The translations under genes were made by a program, and so were the position numbers. The notes under the pieces were generated by a model. It was not told the origin of the DNA. It did no database searches and saw only the letters and a list, made by a program, of their open reading frames with translations. A DNA stretch of 64,000 nt from an uncultured Mucilaginibacter sp. (lineage in GTDB: Bacteria; Bacteroidota; Bacteroidia; Sphingobacteriales; Sphingobacteriaceae), in the NCBI GenBank assembly GCA_903864275.1, contig CAIPFE010000015.1, positions 1-64,000 of the forward strand, given 5' to 3'. Positions 55,531 through 63,680 of this stretch are shown piece after piece (the stretch's first letter is position 1; each line of letters starts with the position of its first letter).

Positions 55531-55558
55531 TTAAAAAGTGACCAATATCACTTTTTAA
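55531..55558 (+). promoter_or_regulatory. CRP/FNR-like palindrome, site 4, 11-bp arms
   Basis: TTAAAAAGTGA-CCAATA-TCACTTTTTAA: perfect 11-bp arms around six bases, containing AGTGA-N6-TCACT. It is centred 87 bp before the kinase ATG, so the fused regulator could control its own operon. Confidence 0.7.
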
Positions 55559-55601
55559 CCTGAAATTCGCTATTTTTATACGATCACCAAATTTGATATT
55601 T

Positions 55602-55630
55602 GCGGTATGGTCACCGACCGGTCATACCGC
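55602..55630 (+). promoter_or_regulatory. Inverted repeat at the kinase start
   Basis: GCGGTATG (55602-55609) and CATACCGC (55623-55630) are perfect complements and end 1 bp before ATG 55632, covering the place of a ribosome-binding site. It could fold in the mRNA or bind protein. Confidence 0.5.
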
Positions 55631-55631
55631 T

Positions 55632-56831
55632 ATGGAAAACATAATGGAAAATGCTGCCCTACTGAAAGCAATCATCGAAAACGCGATAGATGGCATTATA
55701 ACTATTGATGAACGTGGGAAAGTAGAATCCATCAACCCGGCTGCATGTAACCTGTTTGGCCGGTTGCCGGAAGAAGTGATAGGAAATAATATAAGCATGC
55801 TCATGCCGTCGCCTTACAGGCAAGAGCATGACGGATATATCGATCGTTACCAGCGCACCGGCGATCCGCATATAATAGGTACCGGGCGCGAAGTAGTAGG
55901 CCTAAAGAAAGATGGAACTACCTTTCCTTTCAGGCTTGCCGTTAGCGAAGTTCAATTTTCAGGCCGGAAAATTTATACCGGCTTTATCCATGACCTAACC
56001 CATCAGAAAGAAGCCGAAGAACGGCTGAAGGAATATGCCGCACATCTGGAAGAGCTGGTGGAAAAGCGGACACATTTGTTAAAAGACATGGTGAAAGCCT
56101 TGCAGCAAGCCAAAGAAGAAGTCAGCCAGTCGCTGGAAAAAGAAAAAGAACTGGGCCATTTAAAAAGCCGTTTTGTATCAATGGCCTCCCACGAGTTCCG
56201 CACACCGTTGAGTGCGATACAGCTTTCGGCCTCGCTGATCGAGAAATATGCACAGGGTTTTGAAAGCGCCAATATCAGCAAGCATGTTGCTAAAATAAAA
56301 AATGCAGTAGGCAACCTGACGACTATACTGAACGACTTCTTGTCGCTCGAAAAACTTGAAGCGGGAAGGGTGGAACCATCTTTCTCCCGTTTTGACCTGG
56401 TCAAACTGGCTGAAGAGATCACGGAAGAAATGCAGATCGTAGCAAAACAAGATCAAAGCATTATCTACCAGCATACAGGGATCAGCAGTATGATCAAATT
56501 AGATCAAAATCTGCTGAAAAATTGTATCTTCAACCTGGTTTCCAATGCTATTAAATATTCGGGCGAAAATACTTTTATCGAATTTAATACAGAGATCAAC
56601 GACGAAAGCTGTATCATCACTATAAAGGATAATGGGATTGGTATCCCCGAAACTGATCAGAAACATTTGTTTGAGGCATTTTTCAGGGCACACAATACCG
56701 GGAACATCCCCGGAACAGGTTTGGGCCTCAATATAGTAGCCCGTTATGCCGACCTGATGAACGGCACCGTTGATTTTAAAAGTAGTGTAAACCAGGGAAC
56801 AATATTTACAATTACATTTCCGATAACATGA
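55632..56831 (+). CDS. FixL-like haem-PAS oxygen-sensing histidine kinase
   Basis: This 399-residue kinase has a PAS domain (about 5-125) closely following the haem PAS of FixL: SMLMPSPYRQEHDGYIDRY, then DPHIIGTGREVVG with His80 where FixL has its proximal haem ligand and Arg86 six residues on. A coiled coil (about 125-180), an H-box SHEFRTP with His187 and a full ATPase domain (N-box NAIKYS, DNGIGIP, GTGLGLNI) follow. It lacks membrane segments, so it is soluble. ATG 55632 is used; an upstream TTG is unlikely. Oxygen sensing is inferred from these residues. The regulator gene overlaps it by four bases. Confidence 0.85.
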   Translation: MENIMENAALLKAIIENAIDGIITIDERGKVESINPAACNLFGRLPEEVIGNNISMLMPSPYRQEHDGYIDRYQRTGDPHIIGTGREVVGLKKDGTTFPFRLAVSEVQFSGRKIYTGFIHDLTHQKEAEERLKEYAAHLEELVEKRTHLLKDMVKALQQAKEEVSQSLEKEKELGHLKSRFVSMASHEFRTPLSAIQLSASLIEKYAQGFESANISKHVAKIKNAVGNLTTILNDFLSLEKLEAGRVEPSFSRFDLVKLAEEITEEMQIVAKQDQSIIYQHTGISSMIKLDQNLLKNCIFNLVSNAIKYSGENTFIEFNTEINDESCIITIKDNGIGIPETDQKHLFEAFFRAHNTGNIPGTGLGLNIVARYADLMNGTVDFKSSVNQGTIFTITFPIT

Positions 56832-57877
56832 GCAAAAGGGTGTTAATTATTGAAGATAACAATGACATTCGCGAGAATGTCGTCGAAATACTTGAGTTGG
56901 CTGGCTATGAAGTGTATGCCGCCGCTAATGGGAAGGCAGGGGTCGACCTGGCTATAAAGAACACACCTGATATTGTTTTATGCGACATTATGATGCCCGA
57001 ACTCGACGGGTATGGCGTTTTGTACATGCTGAATAAATATCCTGAAACAGCGGCTATCCCATTCATTTTTCTGACTGCAAAGGCCGAACGCGTCGACCTG
57101 AGAAAGGGCATGGAAATGGGCGCCGATGATTACATTACAAAGCCTTTTGATGATATGGAGCTTTTAACGGCAATTGAAAGCCGGCTTAAGAAAAAAGAAG
57201 CGCAGGAAGCATTCTACAGCAAATCCCTCGACAAATTAACTAACCTTGTATCAAAAAATGACGGCCTGGCCGAATTAAAGAAAATCATCCAGGAACGTAA
57301 AAGCAGGCAATTTAAAAAGAACCAGGTTATTTATTACGAGGGCGATAAAGGGAATGGCCTTTACTTACTGTTAAGCGGAAAAGTTAAAACGGTTAAACTT
57401 GCCGAGGACGGACGCGAACTAATGACAGGTATTTATTCAGCCGATGATTACCTGGGAATAAATGCAATGCTCGCAAACGAGGCTTTTACCGATACTGCCA
57501 CTGCCATTGAGGATAGCCTTTTATGCCTGATCCCAAAAGAACAGGTTGAACGGCTGGTGAATTTATATCCCGATGTGGCCGGGAAATTCATCAAGCTGCT
57601 TTCAAATGATATACGCGAGAAAGAGGAGCAGTTGCTGCAAATGGCCTATCACTCGGTACGAAAAAGAATGGCAGAGGCTTTGCTACGTTTGCACCGACAA
57701 TATAAAGGTGATGAAAGTTTCAAAATAACCCGCGAAGATATGGCCGCCATGGCTGGCATGGCGACCGAGACCGTTAGTCGTACATTATCAGATTTTAAGG
57801 ACGAAGGGCTAATTGACAAAAAAGGAAGTGTTATTACGATACTCGACCTGGCCCGCATTACTAAAATGAAAAACTGA
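56828..57877 (+). CDS. Response regulator fused to a CRP/FNR-type regulator
   Basis: This 349-residue protein has a receiver domain (1-122; Asp53 in LCDIMMPELDG, Lys109-type TKPFDD), a linker, a cyclic-nucleotide-binding-like domain (about 150-265) and a CRP-type helix-turn-helix (about 280-340; TREDMAAMAGMATETVSRTL). It lacks the FNR cysteines. It thus unites the FixJ and FixK roles in one chain: phosphorylation by the FixL-like kinase could directly set DNA binding. Four CRP/FNR-like palindromes near other genes in this cluster are candidate targets. The start ATGA overlaps the kinase. Confidence 0.88.
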   Translation: MSKRVLIIEDNNDIRENVVEILELAGYEVYAAANGKAGVDLAIKNTPDIVLCDIMMPELDGYGVLYMLNKYPETAAIPFIFLTAKAERVDLRKGMEMGADDYITKPFDDMELLTAIESRLKKKEAQEAFYSKSLDKLTNLVSKNDGLAELKKIIQERKSRQFKKNQVIYYEGDKGNGLYLLLSGKVKTVKLAEDGRELMTGIYSADDYLGINAMLANEAFTDTATAIEDSLLCLIPKEQVERLVNLYPDVAGKFIKLLSNDIREKEEQLLQMAYHSVRKRMAEALLRLHRQYKGDESFKITREDMAAMAGMATETVSRTLSDFKDEGLIDKKGSVITILDLARITKMKN

Positions 57878-57951
57878 CGTACATCATTTTTCTTTCTGAT
57901 ACTGCTCATAAATCCGCCATCATCCTATCTGTATTTTTGTCCCTATAAATT

Positions 57952-58470
57952 ATGCGGATGAAAGTTGTAGCCTATAGTATAAAGCCATTTGAAAAAGAAT
58001 TCCTGGCTAAAGCTAACCAAAAGAAACACGATATAACCCTGATATCAAATCCGCTTGGTATAGAAACAACTATATACGCAGAAGGGAAAAACGTCGCTAT
58101 TGTATCCCCGAATGACGACGTCTCCGCTGTAGTGATCCAAAAACTTGCCGGGTACGGTATAAAGTTTATAGTTGCCCGGTCCACCAGTATTGATCATATT
58201 GATAAAGAAGCAGCCGCGAAATACGGTATTAAATTGGCGAAGCTGATCGAAGTACCCTTACTAAAGGAATTATCTCATACTAAGATTTTAATCGCCCCGC
58301 ACCAGGCTGGCATGACAGATGAGGCCCTGCAGGAAATAGCATCCCAAACAATAAAAAACCTTGATACATGGCAACCGGAAAAATGCACCGGGGATACTTG
58401 TACGCGCAATATTAATTGCAAGACCCATAATACAGATGAACCGCAAAATGACAAAATAAATGCTAACTGA
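57952..58470 (+). CDS. D-lactate dehydrogenase-like protein lacking the NAD-binding domain
   Basis: This 172-residue protein matches the two ends of D-2-hydroxyacid dehydrogenases (LdhA type). Residues 1-110 match the N-terminal catalytic domain start (VVAYSIKPFEKEFL, NDDVSAVVIQKLAGYGIKFI, ARSTSIDHID); residues about 120-150 match the C-terminal helix (ILIAPHQAGMTDEALQEIA). The roughly 170-residue Rossmann domain between them is missing, in frame. It therefore cannot bind NAD as usual. It overlaps hemN by 11 bp, so it is expressed with it. It may be a conserved regulator-like remnant or a degraded gene. Confidence 0.75.
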   Translation: MRMKVVAYSIKPFEKEFLAKANQKKHDITLISNPLGIETTIYAEGKNVAIVSPNDDVSAVVIQKLAGYGIKFIVARSTSIDHIDKEAAAKYGIKLAKLIEVPLLKELSHTKILIAPHQAGMTDEALQEIASQTIKNLDTWQPEKCTGDTCTRNINCKTHNTDEPQNDKINAN

Positions 58471-59836
58471 CAAAAAATTCAATGACCTCGCCGAAAAGTA
58501 TAATGTGGCAGCGCCGCGCTATACCAGCTACCCTACTATGCCATATTGGGACATCGATTCATTTAATGCCGAAGCCTGGAAACAATCGGTAAAGTTATCA
58601 TTCCTTGAAAGCAACGAAAAAGAAGGCATCAGTTTGTATGTTCATTTGCCCTTTTGTGAAAGCCTGTGCACCTACTGCGGATGCAATACCAGGATCACTA
58701 AAAACCACCAGGTAGAAATACCTTACATTTTAGCGGTATTGAAAGAATGGGAAATGTACCGGGAATTGCTGGATGAAATTCCGGTGATCCGTGAAATACA
58801 TTTAGGGGGGGGAACGCCTACCTTTTTTAGCGCTGAAAATTTAAACCTCCTGATCTATGGGTTACTTGACAATGCACTCGTTCATCCGAAAGCCGAGTTC
58901 AGCTTTGAAGCACACCCCGCAAACACAACCGATGCCCATTTACAAACGCTGTACAACCTGGGATTCAGGAGGCTAAGCCTTGGCATACAGGATTTTGATC
59001 CGAGAGTGCAGTTTATTATTCACCGGGAGCAAAGCTTTGAACAAGTGCAACACGTAACAGAAATGGCGCGCCAGATTGGTTATACTTCTATAAATTATGA
59101 TCTTATTTATGGCCTTCCACTTCAAACTATGGAAGGGCTTGCTGATACTATTCACAAGGTTGCTGAACTGATGCCCGAGAGGATAGCTTTTTATAGTTAT
59201 GCCCATGTGCCCTGGATAAAGCCCGGCCAAAGACGTTTTACAGAACTGGATCTGCCCAATACCCATGACAAAAGCAAGCTGTACGAAATAGGGCGTTCCC
59301 TTTTAAAAGGCTATGGCTATATTGAAGTTGGGATGGATCATTTTGCCTTACCTGGTGATGAACTTTGCCTGGCGCAGCACACAGGAAACCTGCACCGAAA
59401 TTTTATGGGGTACACCACCCAGCACACCCAACTGCTGATCGGGCTGGGGGTTTCTTCCATAAGTGACTCGCTGTATGCATTTGGCCAGAATGTTAAAGTG
59501 GTTGAGGACTACCTTGAACTCGTAAATAAAGGTGAATTCCCTGTTTTCAAAGGGCATATCTTAACAGATGAAGATCTCATCATCCGCAAACACATTTTAA
59601 ACATCATGTGCAAGGGAGGTACTACCTGGAATTACCATTTAAAAGGAAGCCCGTCATTGTTTGATGCCATGGAACGCCTGCAGCCCCTTGCAGATGACGG
59701 ATTGATCGAAGTGAATTCATTAGCGCTAAAGGTAACCCCTAAAGGCACGCGTTTTCTCCGCAATATCTGCATGACTTTGGATGCGAGGCTATGGGCCGAT
59801 AAGCCTACAACCCAGTTATTTAGTATGGCCGTATAA
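58460..59836 (+). CDS. hemN: Oxygen-independent coproporphyrinogen III oxidase
   Basis: This 458-residue radical SAM enzyme has CESLCTYCGCNT (Cys69-type CxxxCxxC plus Cys, about 64-75) and GGGTPTFF, both typical of HemN, as is QPLADDGLIEV near the C-terminus. It makes protoporphyrinogen without oxygen, so haem synthesis can go on at low oxygen, as needed for cbb3 oxidase. The start ATG 58460 overlaps the previous gene. Its place next to the cbb3 genes and the oxygen-sensing pair supports co-regulation. Confidence 0.95.
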   Translation: MLTDKKFNDLAEKYNVAAPRYTSYPTMPYWDIDSFNAEAWKQSVKLSFLESNEKEGISLYVHLPFCESLCTYCGCNTRITKNHQVEIPYILAVLKEWEMYRELLDEIPVIREIHLGGGTPTFFSAENLNLLIYGLLDNALVHPKAEFSFEAHPANTTDAHLQTLYNLGFRRLSLGIQDFDPRVQFIIHREQSFEQVQHVTEMARQIGYTSINYDLIYGLPLQTMEGLADTIHKVAELMPERIAFYSYAHVPWIKPGQRRFTELDLPNTHDKSKLYEIGRSLLKGYGYIEVGMDHFALPGDELCLAQHTGNLHRNFMGYTTQHTQLLIGLGVSSISDSLYAFGQNVKVVEDYLELVNKGEFPVFKGHILTDEDLIIRKHILNIMCKGGTTWNYHLKGSPSLFDAMERLQPLADDGLIEVNSLALKVTPKGTRFLRNICMTLDARLWADKPTTQLFSMAV

Positions 59837-60077
59837 TTGACCCTCTTTATTCGCCAAATATTTTCCAGCAATAAAACCGGGATGACAGCGCTTTTCGCGG
59901 CTCGCAGCCCGGTAACAAATTGACTCAAAGAGAATGGTAAAGTTTATTTAATTGCAGTTACGAAATAAATAACGTGGTTAAAATAATTTGTCAACGCAAA
60001 TATAGAAGTAAAGGGCCTGGAAACCCTGAAGAATAACACTCCAAAAACATAATTAATATTTTTTAAACAGTGTTGTA

Positions 60078-60767
60078 TTACCTGCAAATGGCAGTACCGG
60101 GCACGTACCTGGCGGGGCTCAGATAGGGGATATTGAGTTGCATGCCGCGCAATAAAAACCAAAAACCGAGGCAAACCATAAAGTAAGGGATAAATTTGTT
60201 GATACGCCTGCGTACAAGCGGGCCTGCGAAGCCAGAGCTTACCGTAGCCAGCAGCATTAGCGGGAACGTCCCAGCGCCAAACCAAAACATATACTGCGCT
60301 GCAGCGACCGGCGATGAAGTATTGATAGCGCCGGCAAGGGCCAGATAAACAAACCCGCAAGGCAAAAAACCGTTAAGCAAACCTACCACCAGGTGCCCGG
60401 CCCGGTGCTTTAGCGCATAATTTAATAAACGGTTTACGGGTAATAACAGTTTTGAAAAATTGCCATTTCCGGCAATGCGGATTTTTAATATCCTTGAGAA
60501 ACCGGCTACGATGATGAGCAGACCACTGAAAATGCTTACCCCCTGCTGCAGTCCGAAAAGCCATAATTGTTTCCCTATGAAACCAATGATAAGCCCTAAA
60601 AAAGAATACGTGATGATGCGGCCAATATTGTAAAGTATTTTATCTGCCACAACAGGCAACCACTTGTTGCTGACGGAGGGCACAGCGAATGCCAGCGGCC
60701 CACACATGCCTACGCAATGTACGCTGCCAAACAAACCAATAAAAAAGGCAATCTCGCTGGTATTCAT
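60078..60767 (-). CDS. SafE/TauE-like membrane protein of the cbb3 cluster
   Basis: This 229-residue inner-membrane protein has about six hydrophobic segments and the GSVHCVGMCGPLAFA motif (about 14-28) and GFLPCGFVYLAL (about 130-141) of the sulfite-exporter TauE/SafE or UreH/CcoS-like family often found at the end of cco operons, where it may supply copper or mature the oxidase. ATG 60767 overlaps the FixH stop (ATGA). The upstream in-frame start is rejected. Function is inferred from context. Confidence 0.85.
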   Translation of the reverse strand: MNTSEIAFFIGLFGSVHCVGMCGPLAFAVPSVSNKWLPVVADKILYNIGRIITYSFLGLIIGFIGKQLWLFGLQQGVSIFSGLLIIVAGFSRILKIRIAGNGNFSKLLLPVNRLLNYALKHRAGHLVVGLLNGFLPCGFVYLALAGAINTSSPVAAAQYMFWFGAGTFPLMLLATVSSGFAGPLVRRRINKFIPYFMVCLGFWFLLRGMQLNIPYLSPARYVPGTAICR

Positions 60768-61186
60768 TTTATATAAACTTCCTTGTGGTACAGGTAAGCT
60801 TTGTGACTGCTTTCCCATGCAAAGATTAACTGCCACTTTCCTTTTTTCATCTTCGTTGTCACGATTTCAACGGGGCCGCCCGCTTTATTATCAAGGGGAT
60901 AAGACACGTCCTTTGCATCACTTGATGGCCGTACAAACCTTACATTCCCTTTGACAACCTGAGGGAAAGTAAATTTGATGCAGCAAGTGTCGATTTGGAT
61001 AGCTGGCTGGGCATTGTCCTTGGTTACCTGTCGTTCGCGATTGTAATCATGATCGAAATTTAACCCGTCCTCATAATACTGATGATCATAATCATCAGCC
61101 GGAGACGTAAACATAACATAGCTTATTCCTCCTATAAAAAGCACAAAAGCTGTTAAAATAATTACGGTAATTTTTCCCCAATTCAT
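60764..61186 (-). CDS. fixH: FixH-like protein
   Basis: This 140-residue protein has one N-terminal membrane segment (about 5-25) and a periplasmic FixH domain with PLDNKAGGPVEIVTTKMKKG and a WQLIFAW strand. FixH/CcoH proteins assist assembly of cbb3 oxidase. It lies 5 bp after ccoG and overlaps the SafE-like gene by four bases, in the usual order ccoG-fixH-SafE. Confidence 0.88.
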   Translation of the reverse strand: MNWGKITVIILTAFVLFIGGISYVMFTSPADDYDHQYYEDGLNFDHDYNRERQVTKDNAQPAIQIDTCCIKFTFPQVVKGNVRFVRPSSDAKDVSYPLDNKAGGPVEIVTTKMKKGKWQLIFAWESSHKAYLYHKEVYIK

Positions 61187-61190
61187 TGTT

Positions 61191-62564
61191 TTAATTTTTT
61201 AATGGTCCTACAAATGTGGTAGTTACTGTTTGTATAATTTTATTATCGCTTATCAGCTGCAAACGAACATCTGTTTCCAGTGCATGTATCTTATTAGCAG
61301 GTATATACACAAAAAACACCGTTTTTACATCGTTTCCCTGCTTAGCTGTTCCCGGCGCCTGTATAAATTTTATTTTAATAGCCGGGTCCTCGGCCCGTAG
61401 CGATATGGCGCGGCTTTTATCAGATTTATTAGTGATATCAGCATTGTAAATGTTGCTGATATAGCCACCGGGCTGCTGCTGGTACAACATACCGGCCTGG
61501 CGCATAACTGTTATGTCCATATCGCTGCGACTAAAAATGAAATAGCATAACACGCCAACCAGTACTGCAATAACTGCACTGTAACCCATCATCCTGCCTG
61601 TAAACGAAGGTTTCTCGTTTGCATGGATCATATTCTCGGAGAAAAAACCGATCAGTTTGCGCGGCTTATGTATCTTATCCATCACTTCGTCGCAAACATC
61701 AATGCAGGCAGTGCAGTTAATACATTCCAACTGCGTGCCTTTGCGGATGTCAATGCCTGTCGGGCACACTTCTACACATAAACCGCAATCAACACAATCG
61801 CCTTTAAGTGTCGGTAAAATAGCCTTTTTGTCTAACTTCCCCCGGGGTTCTCCCCTTACATCGTCATAAGCAACCACTAGGGTATGCTTATCTATCATCA
61901 CACCCTGCAGCCTGCCATAGGGGCAAAACAACGTACAAACCTGTTCGCGTATCCTGCTGTAAACCAGGTAAAATATGGCCGTAAAAAACCAGATGCTGAT
62001 AAAACCGACCCAATGCTGGGTAACGGGATCTATCATGATCTTAATTAAGGCGCCGCTGCCAATAATATACGCCAGAAATGTATTGGCTATTAAAAACGAT
62101 ATTAACAAAAAGGCAACTGTCTTAATGGTTTTCTTGGTTATCTTCTCCCGGTTCCAGGGCGATTCATCCAACTTTTTACGCTTGTGGGCATTTCCCTCTA
62201 TCCATTCTTCTACCTTCCTGAAAACCATTTCCATAAAAATGGTTTGGGGGCATATCCACCCGCAAAATATACGGCCAAAAGCTATGGTGAATAAAACGAT
62301 ACAAACCAAAAACACCAGGGATGCCAGCATGAACAGGAAAATGTCCTGCGGCCAGAAAACCTGGCCCAGCAACACGAATTGTTTATCAATGACGTTCAGC
62401 AGCAACAGCGGCTGGCCATTTATCCGTATAAACGGCCCTGAAAAAAACAAGATAAGATAAACATAGCTTACCGCGCTTCGCCATTTATAGAAGATCCCTT
62501 TCCGGATAAGCGGGTATATCCATTTTCTCTTCCCATCTTCTTTCTCCGCCAGTAATCCATCCAT
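61191..62564 (-). CDS. ccoG: cbb3 oxidase accessory protein CcoG (FixG/RdxA)
   Basis: This 457-residue membrane ferredoxin has about five hydrophobic segments and two 4Fe-4S motifs, CVDCGLCVEVCPTGI and CINCTACIDVCD (about 255-286). The N-terminal FCGWICPQTIFME pattern (about 93-106) is also typical. The C-terminus is an Ig-like periplasmic domain. CcoG helps deliver copper to cbb3 oxidase. It lies 6 bp after ccoP and 5 bp before fixH. Confidence 0.93.
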   Translation of the reverse strand: MDGLLAEKEDGKRKWIYPLIRKGIFYKWRSAVSYVYLILFFSGPFIRINGQPLLLLNVIDKQFVLLGQVFWPQDIFLFMLASLVFLVCIVLFTIAFGRIFCGWICPQTIFMEMVFRKVEEWIEGNAHKRKKLDESPWNREKITKKTIKTVAFLLISFLIANTFLAYIIGSGALIKIMIDPVTQHWVGFISIWFFTAIFYLVYSRIREQVCTLFCPYGRLQGVMIDKHTLVVAYDDVRGEPRGKLDKKAILPTLKGDCVDCGLCVEVCPTGIDIRKGTQLECINCTACIDVCDEVMDKIHKPRKLIGFFSENMIHANEKPSFTGRMMGYSAVIAVLVGVLCYFIFSRSDMDITVMRQAGMLYQQQPGGYISNIYNADITNKSDKSRAISLRAEDPAIKIKFIQAPGTAKQGNDVKTVFFVYIPANKIHALETDVRLQLISDNKIIQTVTTTFVGPLKN

Positions 62565-62569
62565 CCTTT

Positions 62570-63484
62570 TTATTGATTAGCCACTAATTTTTCCGGCGTT
62601 TTGGTTGCCGTATCATCTGTTTCTTTTGTTCCCTGTGGCGCTCTTGCGCCCGGTGGGTTGGTGCCACGCAATGATTTCACAAAATTGGCGACATCCGATA
62701 TTTGTTTTGGCGATAATTGGGTTTCCCAGGTAGGCATACCTTTTGTAAGCACACCATATTTAATGGTTTTGAACAGATCGTTTATTTTCCCGCCATGCAG
62801 CCAATAGTCGTCTGTAAGGTTAGGACCAACGACACCTTGTCCCTGTGCACCATGACAAGGGACGCAATTTTTTACAAAAACCATTTTCCCCGAGGCCAAT
62901 GCTGTGGGATCCTTTGTTAGTTTTACCGTGGCTTCATCAACCTGGTTTGCAGCTTTGCTCAAATAGGCCTTATGCTCGACAGCAGCAGTTGCCATTTCAG
63001 TTTTATACTCTTCGTATTGCAACTGTCCAAAATGAAAAACATGGTAATTAAGCAAGTACCCAACTGCAAACAGGATAGTTGCATAAAACAAGTACATAAA
63101 CCAGGCCGGGGTGGGGTTGTCCAACTCCTGTATGCCATCAAATTCATGCTCCATCACCAGGTCCTTTTCTTCGGATAATGGCTTTAAGGATAACAGTTTC
63201 AGCCAAACTTCGCTTTCCTGCTTTTTCTCTTTAACCGGCTTAAGTTCTTTTACAATTTGATCTTCTGTATAACCCTGTGATTTTAAAAGGACCTTGGTAA
63301 GTACCTTGATAGCCCTTAGTATAACCAGCATAGCAATAATAAATGCCACCAGCATGGCCACAACTATACCATAGCCAATATAATTTTGGGTATCACCAGA
63401 AAGCAAACTGTGATCATCTTCTGCAAATACAGGTAGTACAAACAGGCTTAAGCCTAATAATAATGTTGCGCGTAAATATTTCAT
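62570..63484 (-). CDS. ccoP: Cytochrome c oxidase cbb3 subunit CcoP, one haem c
   Basis: This 304-residue protein starts with a signal-like hydrophobic stretch (about 1-20), a membrane segment (about 32-55) and another near 133, and has one haem c motif CVPCH (about 212-216), with a later Met ligand candidate in KGMPTW. Proteobacterial CcoP has two haem domains; one is usual in Bacteroidota. It passes electrons to the CcoO/CcoN part. ATG 63484 overlaps ccoQ by four bases; the longer upstream frame is rejected. Confidence 0.88.
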   Translation of the reverse strand: MKYLRATLLLGLSLFVLPVFAEDDHSLLSGDTQNYIGYGIVVAMLVAFIIAMLVILRAIKVLTKVLLKSQGYTEDQIVKELKPVKEKKQESEVWLKLLSLKPLSEEKDLVMEHEFDGIQELDNPTPAWFMYLFYATILFAVGYLLNYHVFHFGQLQYEEYKTEMATAAVEHKAYLSKAANQVDEATVKLTKDPTALASGKMVFVKNCVPCHGAQGQGVVGPNLTDDYWLHGGKINDLFKTIKYGVLTKGMPTWETQLSPKQISDVANFVKSLRGTNPPGARAPQGTKETDDTATKTPEKLVANQ

Positions 63485-63672
63485 AATAATAAAGATTGGG
63501 TTGAATCTGATGTTCCGTCTTCTAACGGCAGACCGCTCATGCGGTCTGTATGCTGCTTTTTTGTAATGTAAAGCAAGACACTGACTACAACAAAGAAGAC
63601 CAGGAATAGCCATAAGGAGAATATCAGATACATCTGTTCTCCCGAAACGTTTTTTACAAATTGTTCAAACAT
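63481..63672 (-). CDS. ccoQ: CcoQ-like small subunit
   Basis: This 63-residue protein has a single membrane segment (about 12-35), the FVVVSVLLYITKKQ stretch and a short hydrophilic tail, matching CcoQ in size and place. It stabilises cbb3 oxidase. It lies 8 bp after the ccoO end and overlaps ccoP by four bases. Confidence 0.8.
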   Translation of the reverse strand: MFEQFVKNVSGEQMYLIFSLWLFLVFFVVVSVLLYITKKQHTDRMSGLPLEDGTSDSTQSLLL

Positions 63673-63680
63673 GGTCGTAA

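Larger units (their letters stand above)
55318..55631. promoter_or_regulatory. Divergent promoter region of xfp and the FixL-like kinase
   Basis: This 314-bp AT-rich region has no gene. It contains two CRP/FNR-type palindromes (55404-55419 and 55531-55558) and an 8-bp inverted repeat next to the kinase start (55602-55630). Confidence 0.65.

Noticed and set aside
55593..55632. Longer kinase start at TTG 55593
   Set aside because: The extension covers the inverted repeat and adds no domain; ATG 55632 leads straight into the PAS domain.
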